A stretch of DNA of 64,000 bases. Origin: Paraburkholderia heleia NBRC 101817 (GTDB lineage: Bacteria; Pseudomonadota; Gammaproteobacteria; Burkholderiales; Burkholderiaceae). The translations under genes were made by a program, and so were the position numbers. Below are positions 1-8,627 of this stretch, piece by piece. Below the pieces are notes generated by a model that saw only the letters and a list, made by a program, of their open reading frames with translations, was not told the DNA's origin and did not search any database. The DNA lies in contig NZ_BBJH01000003.1 in assembly GCF_000739775.1 (NCBI RefSeq), forward strand, positions 367,684 to 431,683. Reading direction: 5' to 3'. Every line of letters begins with the position of its first letter. Within the stretch, counting starts at the first letter, position 1.

Positions 1-1
1 A

Positions 2-229
2 GCGCCGAGCACCGAACTGCGCCAATGGTTCCACAAGGACCCGGAACAGTGGAGCGAATTCAGGAAACGCTATCTGGCCGAGCTGAACGCCAATCCCGAT
101 GCCTGGCGGCCGCTCGCCGAAGCGGCCGGCAACGGGCACATCACGCTGCTCTATGGCTCCCACGACACGGAGCGCAATCACGCGATCGTGCTGCGCGACT
201 ATCTGGCAAAGCACGTGGAGCACCAATGA
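2..229 (+). CDS. DUF488 family protein, C-terminal part
   Basis: The 5' end lies outside the window; 75 codons remain, ending in TGA. The visible part has the typical DUF488 tail: a WFHKDP segment, an EFRKRYLAEL helix, and a final ITLLYGSHDTERNHAIVLRDYL block. Family members are small soluble proteins of about 120 residues with no established reaction. The gene ends 33 bases before the end of the converging fatty acid carrier. Identification rests on the conserved C-terminal block only. Confidence 0.85.
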   Translation, partial: APSTELRQWFHKDPEQWSEFRKRYLAELNANPDAWRPLAEAAGNGHITLLYGSHDTERNHAIVLRDYLAKHVEHQ

Positions 230-262
230 GTGGACGGCGCCCGGGCGCCGCCCGTTTCACGC

Positions 263-1585
263 TCAGAAGAGATACATCCCCGCGACGAATACCACGCCCG
301 AAAACAGCAACGTGGTCACGCAGTAACCCATGATGTCGCGCACACCGAGGCCGGCGATCGCGAGCGCGGGCAGCGCCCAGAACGGCTGCGCCATGTTGGT
401 CCACGCCTCGCCGTAAGCGATCGCCATCGCCGACTTGCCGAGGTCCGCGCCGAGCGCCTGCGCCGCCGGCATCACGAACGGCCCCTGCACGACCCAGTGG
501 CCGCCGCCCGAAGGCACCGCGAAGTTGATCAACGCCGAGCTGAGAAACACGAGCAGCGGAAACGTGTGCACGTTCGCGATATCGACGAACCACTTCGTGA
601 TGACGCCCGCCAGACCCGAGTGGTCCATGAGCGCCTGAATGCCCGCGTAGAAGGGGAACTGGATCATGATGCCCGAGGCGCCCTTCGCGGCGCCGGCCAC
701 GGCGCGCGCGTAGGCCATGGGCGTTTTGTGCAGCACGAGGCCCGCCGCGAGGAACACGAGGTTCACCGTGTCGATGTCGAGCGCGAAGCCCTTCGTGTGA
801 AAGCGCAAGCCGAGGAACACGAAACACAGCGCAGCCACCAGCAGCGAGAGTACGCGGCTTTCCTCGATGCGCTCGGCGAAGGTCGCGTCCGGACCGAGCT
901 TGCGCTCGACGCCCGGCGGATCTTCGAGCAGCGCGGGGTCGACCGAGACGACATCTTCGGGCTTCGGCATCATGAGACGCACGAGTATCGGCAGCAGCAC
1001 GATCAGTCCGATCGTGATGAACGCGTTATAGCCCGTGAAAATGGTCTGCGAGACCGGGATCAGGCCGACGGCCTTTTCCATGGGGTTGCCCTTCGTGGCC
1101 GCGACGAGCGGCACCGAGCCGGAAAGGCCGCCGTGCCATGTGAGAAAGCCCATGTACGCGGCGGCAACGAGCAGCCGGTAATCCGCGCCGCGCACCCGCC
1201 GCGCCACTTCGCGAGAGAACATCGCGCCGAGCACGAGGCCGAAGCCCCAGTTGATCGCGCAGGCGATCGCGCCCACGAACGCAACCAGCATCACGCCCTG
1301 GCCCGGCGTGCGCGCGCAACTCGCCAGCGCGACCAGCATGCGCCTGACCGGGCCGGAGCTGGCGAGAGCGTGGCCGGTCACGAGAATCAGGACCATCTGC
1401 ATCGCGAACGCGAGCAGGTTCCAGAAGCCCGAGCCCCACATCATGACGAGCGCTTCGGGCGGCTGCGGCGTGAGCGCGAACGCCAGCACGAAGGTCACGA
1501 CGGTGAGGAGAACGGCAAAGATGAGCGGGTCCGGCAAGATCCGATGCACGACGCCGGTAAAGAAATGGGAAATACGCTGAATCAC
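263..1585 (-). CDS. atoE: short-chain fatty acid transporter, AtoE/TIGR00366 family
   Basis: A 440-residue inner-membrane carrier with about a dozen hydrophobic segments. It matches the AtoE family, which takes up short-chain fatty acids such as butyrate or acetoacetate. Family-typical stretches are FWNLLAFAMQMVLILVTGHALA, a central GFLTWHGGLSGSVPL loop and INFAVPSGGGHW near the C-terminus. I chose the GTG at 1585 because GAGGAG sits 8 bases upstream; the ATG 37 codons earlier would add a charged, unconserved leader. It is not beside atoDAB-type genes here, so the substrate is inferred from family alone. Confidence 0.88.
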   Translation of the reverse strand: MIQRISHFFTGVVHRILPDPLIFAVLLTVVTFVLAFALTPQPPEALVMMWGSGFWNLLAFAMQMVLILVTGHALASSGPVRRMLVALASCARTPGQGVMLVAFVGAIACAINWGFGLVLGAMFSREVARRVRGADYRLLVAAAYMGFLTWHGGLSGSVPLVAATKGNPMEKAVGLIPVSQTIFTGYNAFITIGLIVLLPILVRLMMPKPEDVVSVDPALLEDPPGVERKLGPDATFAERIEESRVLSLLVAALCFVFLGLRFHTKGFALDIDTVNLVFLAAGLVLHKTPMAYARAVAGAAKGASGIMIQFPFYAGIQALMDHSGLAGVITKWFVDIANVHTFPLLVFLSSALINFAVPSGGGHWVVQGPFVMPAAQALGADLGKSAMAIAYGEAWTNMAQPFWALPALAIAGLGVRDIMGYCVTTLLFSGVVFVAGMYLF

Positions 1586-1865
1586 GGTGGTCTGCTCCTC
1601 GTCTGCTGATACGGAATCGGCCGCGTGTTTTCTTGTTTGCGAACCGAGGCCGCGATTCTTGCACAGCGCGGCACAATGCGTGCGCCCCGCCGGCAAATTG
1701 CCGTATGCGCGCCGAACCCACGCTGAACGCCGCGCCTGACCGGCGATTGCGCCCGAACGAAATACGCCGTTACCTGCTTCTACGCGCCTTAAAAGTCTTA
1801 TCTGCTACCGTTACGGTTGCGATCTCAACAAATGTCCGGGTAGTTCCACTCCGCGGGAGGCATCA

Positions 1866-2591
1866 ATGCGCAAGCCGTTTCTCGGTGTCGTGTTCGCCGC
1901 GCTAGCCGGCATATTCGTGGCTTCGCCGCCCGCGCACGCCCAGTCGCAGGCCTTCACGAATCAGACCGTCTATATCTACGCGGGACCCGCAGCCGATTTT
2001 CCTGTCGTCGCCCAGATCCCGGGTGGCGTGGCAGTGACGGTATGGGGCTGCGTCGCCGGCTTCAGCTGGTGCGACATCGGCTTTCCTGGCCTGCGAGGCT
2101 GGGTCTACGGCACCTTCATCAGCTATCCGTGGCAAGGACAGCGTGTGCCGGTAATGAGCTATGGCCCACGCATCGGTCTGCCCATCGTCCCGTTCTCGCT
2201 CGGTGCGTACTGGGGCCTTCACTACCGCGACCGGCCGTGGTACGCCAATCAATCGCGCTGGGCGCATCATCCAGGGCCGCGCCCCGTGCCGCCGCCACCC
2301 GTGCGGCCGCGTCCGCCCGTCGGTCGTCCGCCGGGCGGCACACGGCCGCCTGACCAGGGCGGCGGGCATCGTCCGCCCCACAACAACGCGCGGCCGCCCG
2401 GACACGGGAACGCACGGCCTCCGGGACAAGGACATGCCCGGCCGCCTGGCCAAGGCGGCGGCGGGCGACCGTCCAGTGGCGGGAATAATCGACCACAGGG
2501 AGGCGGTGGCCCGGGCGGCGGCAGTGGCCCCGGTGGTGGCGGCCCCGGTGGCGGTGGCCCTGGCGGTGGCCGTCCGCCTCAGGGTAGCTAA
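1866..2591 (+). CDS. secreted SH3-domain protein with a proline/glycine-rich tail
   Basis: A 241-residue protein with a clear signal peptide (cleavage probably after AHA, about residue 25). A bacterial SH3-like domain follows at roughly residues 28-95 (YIYAGPAADFPVVAQIP, then a tryptophan-rich WCDIGFPGLRGWVYG segment). From about residue 135 the chain is low-complexity: proline/arginine repeats of the RPPG type, then runs of GGG and PGG. GGGAGG lies about 8 bases before the ATG. Such proteins are usually envelope or periplasmic and may bind peptidoglycan; the tail could span or coat the wall. The precise role is unknown. Confidence 0.85.
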   Translation: MRKPFLGVVFAALAGIFVASPPAHAQSQAFTNQTVYIYAGPAADFPVVAQIPGGVAVTVWGCVAGFSWCDIGFPGLRGWVYGTFISYPWQGQRVPVMSYGPRIGLPIVPFSLGAYWGLHYRDRPWYANQSRWAHHPGPRPVPPPPVRPRPPVGRPPGGTRPPDQGGGHRPPHNNARPPGHGNARPPGQGHARPPGQGGGGRPSSGGNNRPQGGGGPGGGSGPGGGGPGGGGPGGGRPPQGS

Positions 2592-2660
2592 CGTCGCGAC
2601 TCGCGCGCGGACAAGTCGCGCCAGGTAACGGCATGCCCGCGCTCGCTACCTCACCGTCGC

Positions 2661-3650
2661 TCAGAACCGATAGCCGATACCACCCAGGATCACGTCCGTA
2701 TCGCGGCTATAGCGCGTGACCACGCGGTTCCACGCGACACGTGCAGCCCAGTGCTGCGTCAGGCGCCATGAAGCCGAGACGGAGATGAGCCCAGAGAGAA
2801 TTCCGTCGCCGGTATCACGCTCGTCGGGATGCTCGCCGTGATGGATCGCCGCGTAGAGGCCCGCGCCAAACCCGAGCGTGAGGTGCTCGTCGAAGAACGC
2901 GCGCGTGAGCCAGAGCTGCGCCGTCGCGCCATCGCGCCGCGCCGAGATGCCATTGCCCTCGTGCAGATACCCCACCGTAGCGTCGAGAAAGGAATTGATG
3001 CCGCGCCGGTACTCGACTGCCTCAGCCGCGGATGTCTGCGATTCGAGGCTGTTGAGGATCGTTTCGCCCGCCATCAGCGTAATCTCGTTGTTCGTGACCT
3101 TCCGGGTGCGCGGCAATGCGAAGTCGCGCGGGCCTGGCGTGTCGGGCGCGTCGAGCTGATAGCCCACGCCCAGCATGAGCGACGTCGTCGACGGCCCGCG
3201 CGACACCTGCACGCGGTTGAGCTGCAGGTTCGCCGTCCAGCGACGTGTGGAGTACCACGTGGCGCGGGCACTGTAGAGCACGCCCCAGCCGTGCGTATTG
3301 GACCAGCCCTGGCCCTGTGACGCGGCCTCGGTATCGAAATAGCGATACGGCCCGGCACCCAGCGCGAACACGAAGCGGCGCTGCGCGAGCGGCAAACGCG
3401 CCCACGCCTGGATCGCCTGACCGTCGCGGTGATGATCCGGAATATGGCCTTCGTTCAACCACGCAATGCTGCCGGCAAAATACTGGCCGAAACCCTCCGT
3501 GTAATCCATTTGCCACGAATAGGTATGATCGGCGCCGCTTTTGAGCGGCCCCGCGTAGAGCGTGAATTCCTGCGCGCGAACCAACCCCGCGGTCAACGCG
3601 AGCGCACTGCCGACAACACCGGCTGCGGCTAGCGACGTGATGTTTTTCAT
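2661..3650 (-). CDS. outer-membrane beta-barrel protein with internally duplicated halves
   Basis: A 329-residue protein with a signal peptide (cleavage after VRA, residue 26) and alternating beta-strand-like segments. It ends in GIGYRF; a C-terminal phenylalanine is typical of outer-membrane barrels. Residues 28-166 and 189-329 are recognisably homologous: EFTLYAG versus EITLMAG, AWLNEGH versus GYLHEGN, FALGAGPY versus GFGAGLY, and MLGVGYQL versus ILGGIGYRF at the ends. Each half could form a small barrel of PagP-like size. I do not recognise a named family. The ATG at 3650 is the one directly before the signal peptide; an upstream extension has no such character. Confidence 0.75.
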   Translation of the reverse strand: MKNITSLAAAGVVGSALALTAGLVRAQEFTLYAGPLKSGADHTYSWQMDYTEGFGQYFAGSIAWLNEGHIPDHHRDGQAIQAWARLPLAQRRFVFALGAGPYRYFDTEAASQGQGWSNTHGWGVLYSARATWYSTRRWTANLQLNRVQVSRGPSTTSLMLGVGYQLDAPDTPGPRDFALPRTRKVTNNEITLMAGETILNSLESQTSAAEAVEYRRGINSFLDATVGYLHEGNGISARRDGATAQLWLTRAFFDEHLTLGFGAGLYAAIHHGEHPDERDTGDGILSGLISVSASWRLTQHWAARVAWNRVVTRYSRDTDVILGGIGYRF

Positions 3651-3830
3651 TGCGTGCGTTGGCCTGGCGATTGGGGTGACGCGAGTCGCCGCAAGGAAAA
3701 TGTATGCAAAGGAACGCGGAGCATACCGCGCCGTGACATTTTTTGTGTGACCCCACTCTTTCAATTAATTACGACATGACACAGCACAAATTTCCGATCT
3801 TTATTTCGCCATCCTAATTACGAGATAAAA

Positions 3831-3859
3831 AAAACGCCGCACAAAAAGTGCGGCGTTTT
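3831..3859 (-). terminator. rho-independent terminator between convergent-side genes
   Basis: A perfect 12-bp stem (AAAACGCCGCAC with its complement) around an AAAAA loop. The A tract before it reads as a U tract on the minus strand. It lies just beyond the stop of the small histidine-rich gene and can terminate it. Confidence 0.85.
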
Positions 3860-3889
3860 CCTACAGCCAGCTTCGCAATCGGCGCAATA

Positions 3890-4051
3890 TCAGCGCACGT
3901 GGTGGCAGACGCGCTGAGCGTGGTGGTGAACGTGCTCGATGTGGCACACCTCGTGGTGATACGGCTGGGCGACAGCAGCGAGCGGCGCGAAAAGCGCGGC
4001 GCAGGAAATCAGGGCGAACAGGCGGACAACGGGCTTGACGACGGCGTTCAT
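3890..4051 (-). CDS. tiny secreted histidine/cysteine-rich protein
   Basis: A 53-residue reading frame with a strong signal peptide (residues 1-28, ending AAVAQ). The mature part is only about 25 residues with eight histidines and two cysteines in an HHEVCHIEHVHHH...VCHHVR arrangement. A terminator follows directly. The composition suggests a metal-binding periplasmic peptide, but no function is established. The ATG at 4051 is preferred over one 14 codons upstream because it starts the signal peptide. Confidence 0.65.
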   Translation of the reverse strand: MNAVVKPVVRLFALISCAALFAPLAAVAQPYHHEVCHIEHVHHHAQRVCHHVR

Positions 4052-4210
4052 GACTAGGCTCTTGCGTGTGAAAAACAGCGTGGATGGAAGCAAAAGCCAG
4101 CACTGTATCGCAGAGTGTTCCGTGGCGTATTACACGGATGTAACGGAGGTAGCGCCCGATGAAACGCACTTGACACGCCCTGCTGCACAAGACCGGGTCG
4201 CGGCGGCCAC

Positions 4211-4423
4211 TCAAATAGCGGGCTCGCCCCCCTCTTCGTGCGTGAGACGGCGCAGCAGTTCGCGACCTCGGGTAGTGAGGCGCAGCGTGGGGTCGCCGCC
4301 CGCCTCGTCCATTTCGACGAGACGGTAGTGCTGAAGCGCCAGGAAATCGGAATCGAGCATCTGAATCGGCGCGTCTGTATCACGGATCAGCAGCAATGTC
4401 GCTAGTTCGTGGTGGCTGAGCAT
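4211..4423 (-). CDS. small conserved-type hypothetical protein, 70 residues
   Basis: A 70-residue soluble protein starting MLSHHELATLLLI. Its middle (ALQHYRLVEMDEAG) and end (LRLTTRGRELLRRL) resemble the winged-helix tail of small regulators, though no complete DNA-binding domain is evident. GGAGAGACCTG precedes the ATG at 4423. The gene stands alone between the histidine-rich gene and a 518-base gap. I cannot assign a function. Confidence 0.6.
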   Translation of the reverse strand: MLSHHELATLLLIRDTDAPIQMLDSDFLALQHYRLVEMDEAGGDPTLRLTTRGRELLRRLTHEEGGEPAI

Positions 4424-4941
4424 CAGGTCTCTCCAGTTGTTGGCCGGAGTCGAGGCGCAAGCGCCGATTCCAGCCACATGCCCGAAAAGCAATCGACCGA
4501 AGGGCCGCGGGCTTGAGTCAACCCAGCATAGCGAGTCAATCGTACAGTTTCGCTACAGTCGTGTTTCCCTGTGTTACGTGCGACGTCCGAAGCAGAAAAA
4601 GCGGCGTGCAACTGCACGATATGCCGTTTGCGCGCCGCTCGCTCAACCCCTCTTCAGCCTTGGTTGATTTCGAGGCGCTTACTCGCGCCTGCAGCCCGCC
4701 TTCATGGGCTGAACGTTTTTCGTGTCCACGCAACGGCGATGTTGGGTCGGATTCCTGAATTCCATGCCAGTTGCTGCAGAGCATGACGCCTCTGCCGCCG
4801 ACGGCGGAGAATTGCCTGCAGCGAAGCGCGCCGCTCGCGCGGCGCGGTCGCTGCCGCTTGCCGTTCCAACATGAAGGCGCCTCGCGCGTTTGCAAAGCCC
4901 TTTTTCCCGCGTGTGAAATTTTTGTGTCGCAGCGCGGCGGG
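4424..4941. other. gap without a supported gene
   Basis: 518 bases between the small gene and the end of phaB. Short frames exist on both strands but none has a recognisable protein, a good ribosome site or coding-like codon use. A GC-rich hairpin (GCCGC-TCGC-GCGGC type) lies near 4830 and could contribute to ending phaB transcription, but there is no U tract. Confidence 0.5.
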
Positions 4942-5688
4942 TCATTGCATATGCATGCCGCCGTTGATCGCGATATCGGCGCCGGTGATGAACGCCGCGT
5001 CGTCCGAGCAGAGGAACGCCACCAGCGCCGCGACCTCGTTCGGCTGGCCGAGACGGCCTACCGGAATCTGCGGGAGGATGCGCGCATCCAGCACGTCTTT
5101 CGGCACGGCTTCCACCATTTGCGTGGCGAGGTAGCCCGGCGACACGGTGTTCACCGTCACGCCTTTCTTCGCCACTTCCAGTGCGAGCGCCTTCGTGAAG
5201 CCATGCATGCCCGCTTTCGCCGCCGAATAGTTGGTCTGGCCGAAAGCGCCGCGCGAGCCGTTGACCGACCCGATATTGATGATGCGCCCGAAGCCGCGCT
5301 CAATCATGCCGGGCAAAAACGGCTTCGTCACGTTAAAGAGCGCGTCGAGATCGGTGCGCAGCACGGAATCCCAGTCGGCTTTCGACATCTTCACGAAACT
5401 GCGGTCGCACGTAATGCCGGCATTGTTGACGAGCACGTCAACCCGGCCTAGATCGTCGAGCGCCTGCTGCGCCGCACGCTCGCAGGCCTCGCAGTCGGCG
5501 ACGTTCATCTGGTGACAGCCGAAGTCGCGGCCCGCCGCGCGTTCGGCGGCAAGCCAGGCATCGGCGCGCGTGTTCGCCGCCGAGCACGAGACAGCGACGG
5601 TCATGCCCGCGTCGTGCAGGCGCCGGCTGATCGCCTCACCTAGCCCGCCCATGCCGCCCGTGACGAAGGCAACGCGCTTAGTGGCCAT
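4942..5688 (-). CDS. phaB: acetoacetyl-CoA reductase (PhaB type)
   Basis: A 248-residue short-chain dehydrogenase that reduces acetoacetyl-CoA to (R)-3-hydroxybutyryl-CoA with NADPH, the second step of polyhydroxybutyrate synthesis. The TGGMGGLG nucleotide loop sits at residues 10-17, NNAGI follows in the core, and the YSAAK catalytic pair is present. GYLATQMV and the ending FITGADIAINGGMHMQ are typical of PhaB. Its start overlaps the end of the upstream phasin gene by 11 bases, so the two are translationally linked. phaA and phaC are not in this window, so this may be an extra, condition-specific reductase. Confidence 0.93.
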   Translation of the reverse strand: MATKRVAFVTGGMGGLGEAISRRLHDAGMTVAVSCSAANTRADAWLAAERAAGRDFGCHQMNVADCEACERAAQQALDDLGRVDVLVNNAGITCDRSFVKMSKADWDSVLRTDLDALFNVTKPFLPGMIERGFGRIINIGSVNGSRGAFGQTNYSAAKAGMHGFTKALALEVAKKGVTVNTVSPGYLATQMVEAVPKDVLDARILPQIPVGRLGQPNEVAALVAFLCSDDAAFITGADIAINGGMHMQ

Positions 5689-6229
5689 GCTGGCCTCCGC
5701 CCGCGCTCGCACCCTGCGCGCGGGCTGCGCCCGCCGCCTTGCCCGGATGAGCGGCACCATTGGCGGCGCCGCTCATCGCACGTTCGAAGGCGTCCATCCA
5801 CTCGCGCATCGGCAGCGCGCCAGGCGCCCTGGACGCACTGGCTTGCGCGCCCGCGCAGGCCTCTTGCCACTGCTGCGTGAAGTCGCGCGCACTGTCGGAC
5901 CAGGTACTCGCGCCCTGGACCGCCGCCGCGACACCCTCTTGCCAGAGTGTGGTGCTCGCACCGAGATAATCGCGCCAGACCGACTGCGTGGCGACCGCGA
6001 AGTCGGTCCAGTCGCGCGCGGTGCGCAGCGATTCGAGCAGGCCTTCGACGGCTTCGCGGTCACGCGCGATGCGGCGCTGCTCCAGCTTCAACAACTGCTC
6101 GCGCCATTGCTGCTGCCCGACGAGCAGGCGCAGCGCGGCCGACGTGTTGGCACGGTACGTGTCGAATGCGGCGCCCACCGCGTTGCCGGGCGAGGCGGCA
6201 TCGAATGAGGGACGGGAAGCGGTTGCCAT
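5678..6229 (-). CDS. phasin-like granule-associated protein
   Basis: A 183-residue, mostly helical protein with many Ala, Gln and Trp residues. The amphipathic region (about 30-120) resembles phasins, which coat polyhydroxybutyrate granules. The C-terminus is Ala/Gly-rich. GGAGGAG lies 8 bases before the ATG at 6229, which decides that start over an in-frame TTG two codons earlier. It overlaps phaB by 11 bases, supporting a granule role. Sequence similarity in phasins is weak, so the call leans on size, composition and the phaB partner. Confidence 0.75.
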   Translation of the reverse strand: MATASRPSFDAASPGNAVGAAFDTYRANTSAALRLLVGQQQWREQLLKLEQRRIARDREAVEGLLESLRTARDWTDFAVATQSVWRDYLGASTTLWQEGVAAAVQGASTWSDSARDFTQQWQEACAGAQASASRAPGALPMREWMDAFERAMSGAANGAAHPGKAAGAARAQGASAGGGQHGH

Positions 6230-6622
6230 GGTCAAATCTCCTCCTTATGTAGCTTTCGCCCGGCGCGGCCGGATACGTTTGCTGCCAAAAGAGACCGCGG
6301 TGGACCGCGAAGGGACGCGGGCTGCGGCGAGCGAAATGAGAGCGCTTCTCGCGCGACGATGGAGAACGGAATGCTTCGGAGTGCCGTGTGTTCGCAAGAC
6401 AACCGGCCCAAGCCAACATCATAGGCAGGAAGACCGCCTCCCGCGTGACGAATGGGCGATTTTGTCGCTTGATCGGCGTCACATTTCGAGATAGTTGATG
6501 CGCAGCGAGTCAAAACCAGGCCTGCTATTGCGGGTATTTCTCGACGTGTGGCAAGGGCGGGAACGCGGGCCGGCCGATCGCGCCCTCGCCGCTGACCGGC
6601 CGGTGGAACCGGGGTGCCCCGG
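6230..6622. other. promoter gap upstream of phasin-phaB
   Basis: 393 bases, no supported gene. It holds a GC-rich hairpin (ACCGGGG-TG-CCCCGGT, 6608-6623) immediately after the universal stress protein stop, probably a weak terminator, and a CRP/FNR-like dyad at 6469-6482. Confidence 0.5.
6469..6482 (-). promoter_or_regulatory. possible FNR/CRP-family site
   Basis: TTGAT-CGGC-GTCAC fits the relaxed FNR motif TTGAT-N4-RTCAA with one mismatch. It lies about 240 bases upstream of the phasin start. The neighbouring genes (phasin, universal stress protein, alcohol dehydrogenase, phosphoketolase) resemble oxygen-limitation sets known from Burkholderia. The distance to the start is long and the match is imperfect. 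Confidence 0.35.
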
Positions 6623-7084
6623 TCAGGCGGCCGGCGTCTCTTCGTCGCGCACCAGCATCACCGGCCGGTCCGCCATGCGCAGGAACGATTCGGCCACGCT
6701 GCCGAGCAACATGCGCTTCACGCCCGACAAGCCACGCGTGCCCATCACGACGAGGTCCGCGCCGTCCTCGGCGGCGATGCGCGAGATCACCGCGGCAATC
6801 TCCTCGCCGCTCGCATCCGCTGCGCGCGTGGAGCCCGGCACCTGCGCCTGGGCGAACACGAGTTTCGCCTCTTCGAGCGCCGCCGTGGCCGCGTCGTTTT
6901 CCGCCGAGTGGCGCGCCTGCTCCTCGGCGAAGCCCGAACTCACGTCCACGAGCCGCGCGGGATGCCGCACGACACACAGCGCCTGAACGGCACCGCCCGT
7001 CGCCTTCGCGATTTTCACGCCCTCCTCGAGCGCGCGCCGGCCGCTGCGGCTGCCATCGACCGCTACCAGAATCTGCTTGTACAT
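6623..7084 (-). CDS. universal stress protein, UspA family
   Basis: A 153-residue single-domain UspA protein. It opens with MYKQILVAVDGSRSGRRAL and carries the ATP-binding signature G-2x-G-9x-G-S (GTRGLSGVKRMLLGS) near residues 116-130. Members with this motif bind ATP and support survival under starvation or low oxygen. The second of two adjacent ATGs (7084) lies 6 bases after GGGAGG and is preferred. It sits in a minus-strand set with an alcohol dehydrogenase upstream and phasin-phaB downstream. Confidence 0.92.
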   Translation of the reverse strand: MYKQILVAVDGSRSGRRALEEGVKIAKATGGAVQALCVVRHPARLVDVSSGFAEEQARHSAENDAATAALEEAKLVFAQAQVPGSTRAADASGEEIAAVISRIAAEDGADLVVMGTRGLSGVKRMLLGSVAESFLRMADRPVMLVRDEETPAA

Positions 7085-7308
7085 CATGGACCTCCCGGGC
7101 GTTGCCCATGTTGCGCGGCATGATCGCCGCGCGCGTGCCGGGCAAGCGCAGCGCGCGGCGGGCAGCCGGCTGTTGCCGGGCGCGCACCGGCTCCCGGCGC
7201 GCGCTATCTACATAAAGATCGTTGTAGCGCATTTGGGTACGGATGCGTGCCTTTGCCATTGCGACCCGTTGTCTCCCCCGCGCCCGCGGCGTGATCCACC
7301 TGACCCGT

Positions 7309-8295
7309 TCAGCGCATCGTCAACACCGCCGCCCCCGTGAGCCGTCCCTCGCGCAAATCGGCCAACGCCTCGTTCGCACGCGCGAGCGGGTACGGCGTGG
7401 TCTCGATTTCGAGCTTGTGCCGCGCGGCAATCGCCATGAAGGTCGCGCCGTCTTCGCGCGTGAGATTCGCCACGGAGACGATGCGCCGCTCCTCCCACAG
7501 CCATGCGTAAGGAAACGAAGGAATGTCGCTCATATGGATGCCGCCGCACACGACCGTGCCCCCCTTCGCCAGCGCCCGCAGCGCCGCCGGCACGAGCGCA
7601 CCGACCGGCGCGAACAGCAGGGCCGCGTCGAGCTCCTCCGGCGCGCGCTCGTCGCTGCCGCCGGCCCACGCTGCACCGAGGCGCCGCGCGAACTGCTGCG
7701 CCGCGGCATCACCCGGGCGCGTGAAGGCATAGACCGTACGCCCCTGGTGGCGAGCGACCTGCGCAACGATATGCGCCGCCGCGCCGAAACCGTAGATGCC
7801 GATGCGTCGTGCATCGCCCGCCATCACGAGCGATCGATAGCCGATGAGTCCCGCGCAGAGGAGCGGCGCGGCCTCGACGTCGCTGTACTGGCGCGGCAGA
7901 TGGAAGCAGTAGCGGGCGTCGGCGACGGTGCGCGTGGCATAGCCGCCGTCGATCGTGTAGCCGGTGAAGCCGGGTGCGTCGCAGAGGTTCTCGCGCCCGT
8001 CGGCGCAGAAACGGCAATGGCCGCAGGTATGGCCGAGCCACGGCACGCCCACGCGGTCGCCGGGCGTGAAACCCGTCACGCCCGCCCCGAGCGCGGCGAC
8101 CGTGCCGACGATCTCGTGGCCGGGAATGACCGGCCTTTTCGGGCGATCGAGATCGCCGTCCACGACGTGCAGGTCGGTGCGGCACACGCCGCACGCGCGC
8201 ACATCGATCAGCAGTTCGCCCGCGCCCGGCGCCGGATCGGGCAGATCGGCTTCGCGCAGCCGCGGATTCTCGCCATCGAACAGCATTGCCCGCAT
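7309..8295 (-). CDS. zinc-dependent alcohol dehydrogenase
   Basis: A 328-residue medium-chain dehydrogenase that oxidises or forms alcohols with NAD(P). The catalytic zinc region is visible (GVCRTDLH, then PGHEIVG). So is the four-cysteine structural zinc lobe (CGHCRFCADGRENLC). The nucleotide fold has GIYGFGAAAH. Of three close ATGs, 8295 is preferred because GAGGAGG lies six bases upstream. It is divergent from phosphoketolase and upstream of the stress protein gene. A role in disposing of reducing power when oxygen is short is an inference from this company. Confidence 0.9.
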   Translation of the reverse strand: MRAMLFDGENPRLREADLPDPAPGAGELLIDVRACGVCRTDLHVVDGDLDRPKRPVIPGHEIVGTVAALGAGVTGFTPGDRVGVPWLGHTCGHCRFCADGRENLCDAPGFTGYTIDGGYATRTVADARYCFHLPRQYSDVEAAPLLCAGLIGYRSLVMAGDARRIGIYGFGAAAHIVAQVARHQGRTVYAFTRPGDAAAQQFARRLGAAWAGGSDERAPEELDAALLFAPVGALVPAALRALAKGGTVVCGGIHMSDIPSFPYAWLWEERRIVSVANLTREDGATFMAIAARHKLEIETTPYPLARANEALADLREGRLTGAAVLTMR

Positions 8296-8627
8296 CGCCA
8301 TCCTCCTCGCCAGAACGCGGCTGACGCGCCGCATCGATCACCATAAAGCCATGTTACGCAATCGGGACGCCCGCTGCCGTGCATTGCGCGCTGCGGCGCA
8401 GCGCGCACGGCCAGATGTGACTCACGGCCGCGGGACATCCACGCGTGGCGCATCGTGCGATCGTGGCACCATAAGACGAAACCCACAGGACCACGAGGGC
8501 TGCCGCCCGGCCGCGCGCGCGGAGTACGTCCGCCGTGCGGGCCGCTCGCTTGCGCCACGCGCGCCGCCGCGCCGCGCACGCAGTCCGCCTCGGTCCACCT
8601 TCCGCCGCTGCGCAACCGGAGCCCCGC
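8296..8627. other. divergent promoter gap, alcohol dehydrogenase / phosphoketolase
   Basis: 332 bases between divergent starts. Frames running through it are extensions of the phosphoketolase frame without similarity. I found no convincing operator. A TGGCAC stretch near 8464 lacks the TTGC needed for a sigma-54 promoter. Confidence 0.5.

Noticed and set aside
8455..8490. Sigma-54 promoter before phosphoketolase (TGGCAC)
   Set aside because: No TTGC at the required spacing.
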